A stretch of DNA of 64,000 bases. Origin: Zygnema cylindricum (taxonomy: Eukaryota > Streptophyta > Zygnematophyceae > Zygnematales > Zygnemataceae). The position numbers and the translations under genes were made by a program. How positions within the stretch are numbered: position 1 is the stretch's first letter; the number at the start of each line of letters is the position of its first letter. Under the pieces are notes generated by a model. It ran no database searches and was not told where the DNA came from. It worked only from the letters and a program-made list of their open reading frames with translations. The stretch spans positions 31,274 through 95,273 of the forward strand of contig JBBHKE010000008.1 of NCBI GenBank assembly GCA_037447655.1, in the 5' to 3' direction. Of the stretch, positions 27,881 through 39,520 are shown in pieces.

Positions 27881-27944
27881 AGATGTTTCGGCACAAGAAG
27901 GTACCCTTGGAGGTCCACTTCCAATTGGCATCGGAAAATTGCGA
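27881..27944 (+). CDS. Copy C exon 6, cut by the gap
   Basis: After ATTTCAG it encodes D-V-S-A-Q-E-G-T-L-G-G-P-L-P-I-G-I-G-K-L and runs into Ns. Confidence 0.8.
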
Positions 27945-28035
27945 NNNNNNNNNNNNNNNNNNNNNNNNNNNNNNNNNNNNNNNNNNNNNNNNNNNNNNNN
28001 NNNNNNNNNNNNNNNNNNNNNNNNNNNNNNNNNNN
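27945..28035. other. Assembly gap (91 Ns)
   Basis: A run of N within copy C. The true size of the gap is unknown. Confidence 1.
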
Positions 28036-28074
28036 GAAGGGGTGGAAAGAGTTAGTGTAAGTAGTCGTTGATTA

Positions 28075-28334
28075 ATGACACCTACCACCTGAGTGTCGCC
28101 ATTGTCCTCGCAAACAGCTGGCAGGCGAACATGAAGAACAGCGTACACGTTCAGTTTCAGCATGCCCTTGTCCAAGGCACTGGCGGCGTGCGAGGCATTT
28201 TAACACCGCACAACGTCTTAAACGACGTGAGCCGATGACATGCGACCCGGACTTGCCAAGGCGTGTGAAAACAGCATAAGACTCTTTTGTTCGTCAACAA
28301 AACTTCCTAGCACGTCTTGCCAAAAGGCAATCGC
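28075..28334 (-). other. GC-richer segment of unknown origin after the gap
   Basis: It does not match copies A or B at this place. On the minus strand it is open with protein-like composition (A-S-A-L-D-K-G-M-L-K-L-N-V-Y-A-V-L-H-V-R-L near 28200-28130). It could be an exon of another gene, an inserted fragment or a misassembly. I recognise no family. Confidence 0.3.
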
Positions 28335-28457
28335 GCGTGCGGCGGTCACGGAACCTGTTCCCGTACGACTTTGACTTGCACATGCGACAAGAAGTACAAG
28401 CGGACGGTCGACAAACGCTCCTGTTACCGCTGTGAGTCCACCATCCACAGTAATTAG
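28335..28457 (+). pseudogene. Copy C EGF remnant
   Basis: Begins within the EGF domain (A-C-G-G-H-G-T-C) and ends at the same TAG as copies A and B. GTGAGT after the last cysteine is kept. Confidence 0.7.
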
Positions 28458-29610
28458 TTGCTGATGAATGTGATTGAGAAAGGTGGGGAAGATTAGAAGT
28501 TATGAGAAGAAGCTGAAGCCATGGGAGAGAAAGCGTGATGACACAAAGGAAAGGAAGAAGAGAATTCCAATGAAGGCTTTTGTTATTTGATTTGCCATAA
28601 TGATAGGAGGCCGAGAGAATCATGCACAGTTGAGAAGCCTATCATTCACTTAATGTGTGCACTGCAAGGGTCTTGGGGAAAATTTCCATCGGACATATTT
28701 CATTATATTTGGCTGTCAAGCGTCTCGCTGGAAAGGTTAAGCGTTTTCTGTTTCGATTTTTCAAAAGTTAGTACATAAGACTGTTTAACACATTGCAAAA
28801 TGTTCCGATGAAAATTTCCCCTAAGATACGAGATCAAATTTGGGCGCTAAGGTTAGTGATAATCAACGCAGCGAATGAGTACAACGATGGAGGATAAAAG
28901 GTTTGATTTAACTTGTGTCATTTAATGAAACAATAAAAGACAATAGGTACAGGACCATAATGAAATCGTAACAAAACATGAAGAGACATTTGCTGTTCTT
29001 TTTCTCCAACATATGCTTTGATTCTTGTGATAAGATGATGATTTCGCTTTCATTCGACAATGTGAGCTCAATTTACTGGGTAGTCTCCGCATGAATTTTC
29101 ACTGTGGTATCTCTAAATTCCATCAAAACTATTTCTTTTTAATATGTCCTTACATTTTAGATTTGCCAACTTTTTGAGCAACTTTTAAAGTTTAACCTTA
29201 AATACTGAATAAATTTCCCTTGTTTTGGCGTTTGTTACAGCCTGAGGATTCAAAGGTGAAAGTGTTTGCATCGCAACAAGAAGAACGTTCTAATTCAACT
29301 TCACGAGAAGAGAGGGATTCAAGAGATAATGCTATCTTCGTGCAACAATACAGAAATATATGATACTATGTCATTACCTTTTCGTTTTTTTTTTTTTTTT
29401 TCGAAACCTTGATTGAAGGTTGTCGATAAGTTTTTTTGGTACCATTGTTCCATTCGTACTTGTTTTCTGGGGGGGGATAAGAGTTGGTTATGCCAAATGT
29501 TTTTGTTGAGGACTTTTTTATAAAGCTCTTTTTGGCGAATTTGTATTTGAGATTTTGGAACTCTTTTTCTGTGTTTGGTTTTATTAATGAATTTTAAAGG
29601 TAGGAATGTG
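28458..29610 (+). other. 3' flank of copy C with candidate 3' exon
   Basis: Homologous to 731-1870 and 7859-6830. After the TTTGTTACAG acceptor, 29241-29363 is open for 40 codons to TGA: P-E-D-S-K-V-K-V-F, then a polar stretch rich in E, R, S and Q, ending Q-Q-Y-R-N-I. It could be a C-terminal tail exon. The phase from the GTGAGT after the EGF domain does not fit without another exon between. Confidence 0.4.
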
Positions 29611-30800
29611 GATGATAACACGATACGTGAAAATGTGCGTTGATTTTCCCTCCCCCACCTTCTTTCAGTCTCTCTATATACCCCTTCCTTATCCCTCTCG
29701 CTCTCCTTTTCCTCTCCCTCTCCCTTGCCAGCACCCTCACCATCTCTCCCCCTCTACCTCTCCCTTCCCCTCTATCCCTCTCCCACTAGCCTTCCCTCTC
29801 AACATCCCTACCCTATCCCTATCCCTCTCCCTCTCCCTCTCCCTCTCCTTCCTCTTTCCTCTTACCCTCTCCCTACCCCTCTCCCTCTCCCACTCCTTCT
29901 CCCTCCCCCTCTCCCTCTCCCTCTTCCCCCTTCTCTTTTTACAGCATGTCTGACCCTTTTTGGGTAAAAAAAAATAAATACCGAAGTATCCACGGTATAT
30001 TAATGTGGTCGGCTTTTACGATATTTTTACCCCTCGGATCCATAATTTCTCGATATTGTCAAAATACAAATATCTGTTTATCGATTTGGTTCCATTATCA
30101 TTGGATAATTCAGGTATTTTTTTTTTATTTAACCCCTTTTTTTTATTTATACTTTTTTTTATTTATACCCCTTTTTTCTTATTTATACCCCTTTTTTCTT
30201 ATTTATACCCTTTTTTTATTTATACTTTTTTTATTTATTTCTACCCCCTTTTTTTCATATTTTTTTTTTAGCTTTTTTTTTCATTTTTACCCCTCGAAAT
30301 GATAATTTCTCGATATTGTCAAAATACAAATGTCTGTTTATCAATTTGGTTCTATAATCGTTGGATAATTCAGGCATTTTTTTTATAAAGCTCTTTTTGG
30401 CGAATTTGTATTTGAGATTTTGGAACTCTTTTTCTGTGTTTGGTTTTATTAATGAATTTTAAAGGTAGGAATGTGGATGATAACACGATACGTGAAAATG
30501 TGCGTTGATTTTCCCTCCCCCACCTTCTTTCAGTCTCTCTATATACCCCTTCCTTATCCCTCTCGCTCTCCTTTTCCTCTCCCTCTCCCTTGCCAGCACC
30601 CTCACCATCTCTCCCCCTCTACCTCTCCCTTCCCCTCTATCCCTCTCCCACTAGCCTTCCCTCTCAACATCCCTACCCTATCCCTATCCCTCTCCCTCTC
30701 CCTCTCCCTCTCCTTCCTCTTTCCTCTTACCCTCTCCCTACCCCTCTCCCTCTCCCACTCCTTCTCCCTCCCCCTCTCCCTCTCCCTCTTCCTCTCCCTC
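29518..30800 (+). repeat. Two nested direct duplications with CT tracts
   Basis: 29518-29935 recurs essentially unchanged at 30383-30800 (offset 865). Between them 30024-30125 recurs diverged at 30287-30383 (offset about 263), around T-rich tandem repeats of TTATTTATACCCC. The long proline/leucine/serine frames over the CT tracts are artefacts. Confidence 0.88.
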
Positions 30801-30884
30801 TCACTCTCTCTCGCCCTCGCCATCCCCCCTCCACCTTCCTTCCCCACCTCTCCCTTTCCCTTTCCCTTCCCCTCTTCCTTCCAC

Positions 30885-31210
30885 TCGACGTAAAGGAGGA
30901 GGGAGAAGGAGAGAGGAGGGTAAGAGAAAGGAAGGTTAGATGAAAGGAGAGGGGGTGGGGGAGGAGATGGGGGAGGGGGAGGGAGAGGGGAAGGGGGGGT
31001 AGGGAAGGAGGGACAGGCTGGGGAAGAGGGGGGATAGGGATAAAGAAGGGGAAGAGGGATGGGGAGGGGAAGGGGAAGTCCATGGGGATGGAGAGGAAGA
31101 GAAGGAAGGCGAATGGGGGGGGGATCGGGGGATCGGGAGGGGGAGTAGGAGGCGGAGGGGTAGCGGGAGGGGAAGGGGAAATAGGAGGGCGAATGGGAGG
31201 CGGATAGGAT
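30885..31210 (+). repeat. Polypurine tract
   Basis: GGAGGG/GGGGAAG low-complexity DNA; the large proline-rich minus-strand frames here are artefacts. Confidence 0.85.
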
Positions 31211-31344
31211 AGCGAAAGGGGAAGTTGGTGTTGGAAACTGACGATATCGGGCGACATATATATATAGATCGGCGAACAGGATCGATTTCAAGTGACGTGA
31301 TTGAACGATATGTACGGAATCTAATTGGCGATTCCGCTAACTTA

Positions 31345-31907
31345 GGGTACGTCCCCATGTGCATAAGTAAGGGTTTTTTCCTGTCGTTTTGCTGTAAAAC
31401 TTAGCGCCGTACTGCCTAAGTTGCAACCGTACGAAGGAATCGCAAATTTGTAGAGTACAATTTGCGTCATCCCTGAACTTAGGATGTACGAAAAGTTGTC
31501 GTCTTGTGCTTTTCGACCCACTTCGACGACAAAAAACGTCATCTTCAACCTTATCTTTAAAACACATGCGCGATGTGATTTAAAATTAGGTTTTTTCGAT
31601 TGACAAATAGGAACATACTTTCGCACGTGCCGTAAATTTCGACAAAAATCCTACGATTTCCAAGGACAAAGAAAAGTACATAGTTCGCTATGTTTTGTCC
31701 GTTTGCGTTCTAATACGACAAAGACAAGTACACAATTTGTTTGGATTTGTCCGTTTTCGTCTAGTACGGATTTCTTTTTTTGCAGGGGTCTTCAAATTCC
31801 GATGCCATTTCACGTCGAGCGGACAGGCGACGCGAAGACAAAGCGCATCTTCTTCGACCGTGAAATTGCACAGGGTGGAAGGTGCTACGTCTACAATGTC
31901 TATGATG
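31345..31907. mobile_element. Truncated T1-type (Harbinger-like) element
   Basis: Begins GGGTACGTCCCCATGTGC after TTA and shares interior words with T1 and T2. The right end is missing. Confidence 0.6.
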
Positions 31908-32026
31908 AGTCAACCGACCGTAACCGCCCGACCCCCAAAATTTGGCAACCGAATCCGTTCCGGATCCGGCGCGGGCGGTCGGTTAACGGTCGGTCACGGT
32001 TTCGGTTGACCGTTTGCGACCTCTGG
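31908..32026. mobile_element. Right-end fragment of the hAT-like element
   Basis: Matches the last 120 bp of 44332-45022, ending TTTGCGACCTCTG. The left end is absent. Confidence 0.7.
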
Positions 32027-32330
32027 CGGGAGGGGAAGGGGAAATAAGAGGGCGAATGGGAGGCGGAAAGGATAGCGAAAGGGGAAGTTGGTGTTGGAAA
32101 TTGACGATATCGGGTGATATATTTAGATCGGCGAACAGGATCGATTTCAAGTGACGTGATTGAACGATATGTACGGAATCTATTTGGCGATTCCGGTAAC
32201 TTACACTTGTACGCGGTCGTTTGTGGAACTTGTGACACGTGGCACTTTCCCATTTCACCATGCATCCAGCCATTTCATGCAGCGACACACAACAAAGATA
32301 TAAAATGCACACAGGCATCAGAATACATTA

Positions 32331-34052
32331 CGGTACGGCCCCATGTGGCTAAGTACGGGTTATGTTTTGTCGTTTTGATTTTAAACTTAGCGCTGTACTG
32401 CTAAAGTTACAACCGTACGAAGAAATCGCAAAATTGTAGAGTACAATTTGGGTCATCGTTGAATTTGGGATGTACGAAAAGTTGTCATCTTGTGTTTTTT
32501 CATAGAGGTACCAATCGTACGGTTTTCACTTTTTTTTTAAATGCGTTAACTCTTTGTCGTAAAATTCGTAACTTTCGTGTACGGATGTCATGTACAAATA
32601 ATGTACGGAATTGCACGGAAAAGACAGCCTTGTCGCTGGTCGCTGGTTGCTTGGTTCACTTTTTAGCGACGAGGCAGGATTGTAGTTCGCTTCGATTGTC
32701 TGTTGTCGTATTATTTTTCATTTTTGATTAAATGTGTTTGAGTTTTTCGTATTTTTACTTTATACTGAAGCGCTATTGTTCAAATCGCAGTATTTTTTCA
32801 TTTTTTCCGATTTCTACGTCTAATTCGTGACTTTTGAAAAAATAGCAAAAATAAGCGGAGTACCTTCTGTCCTGTAAACTGAACGGAAAATTTACGGGGA
32901 ATGTACGTTATTTAACGGGAAATGTACGGACTTTGATGAAAACGTTGCACTTCTTAGTACTTTATGTTCGGTAAACTGAACATAACTTTAACGAAAAATG
33001 TACGGAATTATACGGAAATGTACGGAATTTTACCGAAAATGTATGGACTTTGACGAAAATATACTTTGCACTTGGTAGTACTTTAACTGAACAGAATTTT
33101 TACTGAAAATGTACGGAATTGTACCGAAACTGTACAGACTATTACGAAAAAATACGGAAATGTACGGAAAATGTACAAACAACGGTACATGTAAAATTCA
33201 TTTTTGTTTAAATGTACGAAATAGTACGGACGAAAATTAATTAACGATTTTACTATTTTTTCAAAACGTTCAATGCATTCGTTACGTCTAATTCGTTGCG
33301 ATTGAATCGTTCGCACTAAACGGTGTGAAAAACTATGCTTGCGACGCTTCAAAGTCAGTCAACGCATTTAAAAAAAAAATGCATTTGTTTCGTGCACATA
33401 TATCATTATTTTTTCGATGTTTCATGTGTGCGTTTAAAACGCATTGTACCTCTATGTGTTTTTTCGACCCACTGTCACGTCATCTTCAAACTTATCATAA
33501 ATCACATCGGCGATGTGTTTTAAATAAAGTAAAACCTCTTCAACAAATAGGAAAACATAATCCCACGTGTGAAAAGTTTTCAAAAGTTTTTGATGATGAA
33601 AAAAAGTTCAGGGTTGTTTGTTTTAGTCCGCTTGCATCTTGTACGTTTTTGTTTTGCAGGGGTCTCGACGCTGCAGTATCATTTCACGTAAAGGTTAAAA
33701 ATATGCGAAGTCATGGCAGCCGTACAGGAGAGGTTTACGCAAAGGTATGGCGTACAGCCACGGCAGCAAGGCCATACGTCTACGATATCACGCAATGACA
33801 TGCGACATGCCAAATCGTTTCAAAAAGTACGATGTGTCTTGTGACGCTTCAAAAAGTTTCGAAAAATAAAGTGCGTCATCACAGATCGTAGATGTTGACA
33901 GCTGTCATGGGCATTGTCAACGTATACAATGGTCCCACTGCTAAGTAACAATGTGGTTGTCACACACGGGGACACCTGAAATCCGGGTCCGCCGGATCTG
34001 CGCTAAAAACCAAAGTAAGTTTGGTAAGCTACAAGTACATGGGGCCCTTCCT
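32331..34052. mobile_element. T2, 1.7-kb element related to T1
   Basis: Left end CGGTACGGCCCCATGT after TTA; right end ACATGGGGCCCTTCC before TTTA. The right third, inverted, equals 47298-47830, and parts match T1. No transposase-like frame was seen. It contains a GTACGG-rich array. Confidence 0.6.
32880..33240. repeat. Degenerate array of TGTACGGAA-type words
   Basis: Words such as AATGTACGG, AATTTTAC and TTTGACGAAAAT recur every 15-25 bp with loose spacing, including a 50-100 bp higher-order repeat. Confidence 0.7.
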
Positions 34053-34107
34053 TTACTCTCATAGAAATCATTGCATCTTGGCTCATCTAAGTTCACTTTT
34101 GCACACC

Positions 34108-36735
34108 TCGCTAAGCGTCGCACTAAACATTTTGAGTGCGCATTAGATAAAATGTGTGCACGTTAAACATTTAATAACGTCACGCCTTAAAACATACGCT
34201 TCTTAAAGCCGATCACCACTTTCGCAGAAAATGCGTCCGCGTTTCGAAGGTTCATCGGAAAATTTGGCGGCTGTTTCGAAAATCCTGCGAAGGTTGACTA
34301 GAACCATAGTTCAAAAGTAGGTGAAAGTAGGCCCATACAATATGCCTGTTGTATGTAAAACATAAAATATGACCTTAAGACCCATATTGTATCGGTCCAA
34401 AATGAAAAAAAATAGTATTAGGGTTGAGTTGCACATCGATCGATAGAGAATTAAACGTCCTGCCTAAATTTTGAAAACATTCGGACAAGAAAAAAAATTT
34501 ATGTGAGTTTTGAGGTTTTTTTTATTTAAACCGTCAAATTTGGACGATCGGACGGTCGCTGATCAAAGTAGTGATCTAAGAAGATCACATGAAAAGCTCA
34601 TAACACAACTTACTATAGGACTATCTGTCATATTAACGTCTGCAATTTTGAAGGCCACACTAAATAAAGCCTCAAATTGACCAACCAAGCAATATGGGAC
34701 GATAAAAAAACATATTCCACACTGCCAAAAATATTACAAAATCCTACGTATTGGTGGTTGCAAAAACACTTTGGCGGTTTCGCCCTTTCCGAAAAAAATA
34801 TGAACTCTCCGTACTCTCTCTCTCTCATCGCAAAAAAAATCGTCCGGCGGCGTGCGCTGTACTATGATCATACGTCAGATTCGTACGTTCGTGCAAGAGT
34901 GTGCACAACGCACACAGATACAGTATGCCTACTCTACGCGAGTTTTGTGTCAAGTTTTGTGTGCCTACCAAAGGCCTACTATAAAAACGCCTACATCCTG
35001 AACTATGACCAAGACTTAATGAAGGATCGTGGTACAGTAATCTCGTCCATCAAACACTACACGCCAAAAACCACCGACAAAAACAAACAAATTCTGAAAA
35101 CTTTGAAAACTGTGGAAAAGTTTACGACAAAATGATTAGAATGTATATTGGACAGCTGCAGCAAGATGCCAAACAGGGTTATCTACAGTACTGTACTTTT
35201 GAAGTTTCATGGTAATCTCGTCACTCCAATAAACGCCAAAAATCTCCGACAAACACCAGCAAACTCTGAAAAGTTTGAAAACTGTAGAAAAGTAGACGGA
35301 CAACGATTACAACCAGAATCGTACATTTGGCATATTTTCGTAAGAGTGCAGTTTCCTGTACTTTTCTGCGATTCCAGACGCCTGGTGTTAGACGGAGTGC
35401 GCTTAGGGTTTGGTTACAGTTCAGTGATGGCTACGGTCAGGGTTTCGGGTTAAGGGTCGTACTTTGAATTTGCAGCTGTAAGGTTTGGTCTTTAGTATAG
35501 TTTTAATGTGCGAAAAGTAGGCCAAATACGTTTTGTGGTACAAAATGCACAAAATTTATACTTGTATGGGCTGGGAAAAAATTAGGTTTAAATTAGGGTA
35601 GAATATGAAGTAAACTTGAATTCTTCCATTCAAGAAATTCGACGGCTGAAAAATGGTTTTTTTCATGAAAGGAGGTTTTAGTTGTCTTAAACTACAATTC
35701 TTCAATCTAAAAAATCCAACAACAGAAAATTAGTTCAAACTATGTGTTCACACGTTATACTACATCGTGAATCATTGTTACAGTAAATAGTTAGTGTAGG
35801 GAAGAAAATAGTGTTATCATATCTAATATGGGTTCAATGACTAGCCAACAAAACATTAACATTATTTAGCACATTACACTAATTTGCCCACACAGTCCCA
35901 TGGTGTGGCCGTTATAGTCAGTGTTCACATTGTTGACATTTGAACATGTGAGAACACGCTCCCTCGATTTCCCTCCCTACCGCCACGTTTATTGCTACGA
36001 ATCAAATTTGAGTGCGCTTTCCGATCTCGACGCCACTCATTTTTAAGCGTCGATGTCGTTGTTAGTCACTTTCTTTTTACTTTAATACGAAGTTATGAGT
36101 AATTTTTATAAGGAATGAAGTATTTCGTACATTACACTTGTAAAAGCACTTTTAAATACGTGTAGACAAAACAAATTCAATTCTACCTACATTAGGGTTA
36201 AGGAGAAAATGGTATCAAAGATTATATTTTAGGTTTAACGGTCAATTTAGGGGCGTTCAGATATCACGATGACCATTCGATGTGCTATATGACCGTTTGT
36301 CTTATCAACATTCGCTCGCAACCAAGATTTTTTCTAGTCCACTTGTTTTTGTTTTGTCTTTTCCCGAGAGTTTGTTGCTATCAATATTGTTAAAAAAAAT
36401 ATCATCCGCCCATCGCGTCAATAACGATGTATTGTGATGATAGAGGTCAAAGCTGATGTTTTGTACCGACATTAGTTAGGTGCACAATGTACCAATGTAC
36501 CAAAGTTGGTGTATGTATAGTGTGTGTAAATTTTTTGGTCGCACAAAATACATACTTTAGACGCTTAGTTACCATGTTATATAGGCGAGCGGGTGGGCGG
36601 GCGCACACACGTGATGCGATTGGAATCTCAGTGGCTTATAAGGAACAAGAATACCGTGACTAAGGCCTAAAAGATCATTTCTTCCGCTTGCGGTGTGGAG
36701 GGGGGGGGGGTATTTCAAAGGACGAGAGTGTCGCG
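34108..36735 (+). repeat. R1c, compact copy of the segmental repeat
   Basis: Collinear with R1a but lacking P1, P2, M3, T4 and the 19122-20235 block; it carries instead H2a. It ends in a poly-G run, as R1a does at 21304-21312. Confidence 0.82.
34305..35007. mobile_element. H2a, hAT-like MITE
   Basis: Ends CATAGTTCAAAAGTAGG and CCTACATCCTGAACTATG. Flanks ACTAGAAC and ACCAAGAC are an 8-bp duplication with two changes; R1b shows the unoccupied ACCAGGAC. 703 bp, no transposase. Confidence 0.75.
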
Positions 36736-36740
36736 AGAAG

Positions 36741-37070
36741 GAATCTTTTTTGTGAATTTCTATTCTTATTTTTAGAGTTTATTTTTTGAAGTATACAAAA
36801 TGTAATTTTTTTTTATTTTTTTTATAAATTTGGAGTAGCAGTAGCTGCAACTACCAGCTGCAGTAGCACTAGTATTGGCAGCAGCAGTAGCAAGAATAGT
36901 TAGAATTTATTTTTAAAAAGCCTCGATATATCGGCGATACGATATATCGCGATATTTAGTCTTCCAATATATCGATTATCGGGTACCTGAAATTCGATAC
37001 ATATCGAATATCGGCAAATGGTCCTCGATACCCAACACAAATCGTAGCAATCACAAAACTAGAACCAAAC
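36741..37070. other. Low-complexity DNA
   Basis: T-rich, then GCAGTAGC-type triplets (36835-36895) and CGATATATCG words (36920-37020). No gene. Confidence 0.5.
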
Positions 37071-37599
37071 GCTCAGCTCATTCCGTCTGACACAATGCGC
37101 GTGAAATGGCAGAAAAGTACAGTAACATGCCTGTACGGCAGTCTACTGCAGATGTTCGGTTCTGGATGTCCTCGTTGTACTTTCTCCACTTCTAAAGTTT
37201 TCAAAGTTTTCAGCGTTTGTTGGCTTTTGTCGGGCGATTTTGTCGTGTAGTGTGTGGGGATGAGCTTCCTGTGAAACTTCACTAGGTCGCGGTTGCGTCG
37301 TTTCGACCGACAATATGGCGGGGGAAGATCAGAAATGTGCGGCCAAGTGGTTACTGGCGCCGGGGGGAAGCTCCGTGGTGTCGAGCGCACTAAAAGCCAA
37401 AAGTGTACGACCAAAAGAACCAAACTTTAAAAACTTCGAAAAATGTAGAATCGTTGACGAAATAGTCAATTGGGTGGAAACGGTGTGGACCTCGTTACAA
37501 GAGCACCTTTAATGTGATATCCGTACGGCGGCGAACATCAATAAAAGGCAGTGTACGGATGATTACTGATGATGTACGGACTCCGTACTGGTCCTGTGC

Positions 37600-37608
37600 A
37601 TATATATT
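37600..37608 (+). promoter_or_regulatory. TATA box of LRR-EGF copy D
   Basis: ATATATATT, with the same order of following motifs as in copy B: GAGCCGATNCCATTCTCA, a CA repeat, a GA-rich leader, then ATG. The upstream 37070-37560 also matches copy B's upstream region. Confidence 0.55.
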
Positions 37609-37869
37609 TCTCTGGAGCCGATTCCATTCTCAGACAATTTTGCAGTGTGCACACGCCCTCGCACACACACCCACAGAGAGCGGGAGAGAGAGAAAGAGAA
37701 ATAGGGAGAGAAAGAGGGGGAGAGGGAGAGGTAGAGCAGAGAGTCAGGAGAGAGGACAAGGGAGAGAGTAAGCAAGAGAGAGAGCGAGACCAGGAGCAAG
37801 AGAGAGAGAGAGATCGAGGGAGTGAGAGAAGAGGGAGAGGGAGAAAGGGAGTCGATGGCTCCACAAAAA

Positions 37870-38614
37870 TGTTAAAAATTGATCAAGTGCTCCGATAGAT
37901 GCTCATTAAGAACAAGCTCATTAACACAACGAAAGCTTTGAATAAACATTCTTACACATAAAACACTCAAGGCTCACAATAAAACATGTCGGCCAAATAT
38001 CAATATATTAAACCGAAGTTTTCTTAATAACAACCCCTCTTCTTTCTTCCCTCAAATCATATTTTCTCTCGACATCTTAATGTGTCATTTCTTAAGTCAC
38101 ATAATGCATCTCTACATATACTGCATGATGCATCTCCCCAGACTACATACTAAACTGATAGTAACACACGCTAATATACCTTCTTAACACCGACAACTCA
38201 CAATCACTTACTCCACTATCTTACTCCACTAAGTGAAAACAGACGAGGGCGCCGAAGTCCACATGCAGACGTGCGCATAAAACGCATTCAAGCGCCAAAA
38301 CAAAGTGACACGCACTAAAACGAACTAGACACGTACATCGCACTAAATAGCATAGTCACTGTTCAAGACAACACGAACAAAACAGACGAAACCAACTGAA
38401 CCATGACACATAAATAATCTATGTACCGGCTGGTACTGAGCCGCCGTACATTGAACGAACCAAAGGTACTCCAACACAAATCGCGAAACCATACTCAAAA
38501 TCAAATCGCGCCACGTGAACCAAAACGTCAACAAATCCGCGGACGACCGATTCTCCACATCGAACCAAAAACATGATTTCGGTTGATCCGCCGATTCTAC
38601 CAATAATCCTAACA
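37870..38614 (-). repeat. LTR1 of the copia-derived array (3' LTR on minus strand)
   Basis: On the minus strand it runs from TGTTAGGATTATTGG (38614) to CAATTTTTAACA (37870). The PPT-like AATAAGAGGGGGAT lies just outside at 38615-38630. 745 bp. Confidence 0.85.
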
Positions 38615-38811
38615 ATCCCCCTCTTATTGGGAGAAGCGGTGGAATGCCACGCCACCGATATTAGCTGCCCCCTCTTAAATATGTCACCGTACAAAAGTAC
38701 AAGATTGAATATCAACGTGGACAGAAAACTGTAACACCAAGGTCCAATTTAGCCGTACACAAATTGAATATTTTTCTTTTCTTTTTACCGGAAGGTTCAC
38801 GGCAAGCGTAA

Positions 38812-39517
38812 GGGCAAGGTTCCATTAGGGGAAAAATGACGTTGTTTACTGAAAGCCGTACTGTTTCGTACAGTGCCGTACCAAAGAAAAAAAATTGTCA
38901 GAAAAACAAGGCTACTTAATGAGGGATTTGATTCTCCACGTTTATGGGCGTAAACGTGGACTGTCGGATGCATTATCGGATACGCCGTCGTCTGACAATT
39001 TCAGTTCGCAACAAGTGACCCGGAGTAGGTCAATTCTCAGCGCCTGAACGAATACCGTCGTGCCTCGTGGAAAAGTGAACAAATATCCACGACGACCGCG
39101 CGACCAGATGGGTACACGTCGCATATGACATGTGCCTTCCGCCAGGGAGGATGCGAGGCCACCAGAAGCCGCAAGAAAATCTTTGACGGAAGATATTGTT
39201 TCACGCTTCTGTTGGTATCCACTAATCATTCTGACATTTTCGTACGCTTTTACATATCTTACGTTTCGTCCGCCCGTACATATTTAATTCAATACGGAGT
39301 ACAAGTCATTTTTCACCTTTCGCTGGTACAAATATGTGGTCACAATTTGCTCTCAGAGATTCTTTGAAGATTACCAGAATCGTATTCATCTATTACGTGA
39401 ACCAATCAAAATGTGCCACGCAAAACAAATGTCGGTTACTGACCCGACACAATGGAACGATCGCCTCAGTAAACGAATTTTTGACGTTTACAAAGAGCGC
39501 CTAATGGAACAACGCTC
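38812..39517. mobile_element. T5, Harbinger-like element in the array's first internal region
   Basis: Left end GGGCAAGGTTCCATTAGG, right end CCTAATGGAACAACGCTC, flanked by TAA (38809-38811, 39518-39520). The second internal region lacks it at the matching place (42117-42122), an empty site. A 95-codon ATG frame on the minus strand (39229-38942) has no recognisable features. Confidence 0.8.
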
Positions 39518-39520
39518 TAA

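Larger units (their letters stand above)
25716..28457 (+). pseudogene. LRR-EGF protein, copy C (start lost, interrupted by gap)
   Basis: Parts: 25716-25739 (rest of exon 1), 25898-25977 (signal peptide exon), 26472-26613 (LRRNT_2 cap, with W-F-G-V-S-C), 27027-27098, 27362-27433 (one LRR each) and 27881 into the gap. After the gap only the end of the EGF exon is left (28335-28457). Splice sites and phases match copy B exactly up to the gap. The ATG and first codons are replaced by the end of an LTR. LRR exons 7, 8 and the start of the last exon are missing between 28036 and 28334, where unrelated DNA lies. As assembled it cannot make the normal protein; part of that could be an assembly error at the gap. 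Confidence 0.7.
31160..32205 (+). repeat. Direct duplication split by transposon pieces
   Basis: 31160-31344 and 32031-32200 match (GCGGGAGGGGAAGG ... GATTCCGSTAACTTA). Between them lie a T1-type end starting at 31345 right after TTA and the right end of a hAT-like element (31908-32026). The second copy continues with CACTTGTACG where the first has the T1-type end, so it shows the empty site. Confidence 0.7.

Noticed and set aside
29606-31291. Several proline/serine/leucine-rich frames of 80-229 codons on both strands
   Set aside because: All lie on CT or GA low-complexity tracts; both strands are open for the same reason and no domain is visible.
33325-33798. 157-codon frame inside T2 as a transposase
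   Set aside because: No DDE or DNA-binding motif is visible and the frame spans regions repeated as noncoding DNA in T1 and T3.
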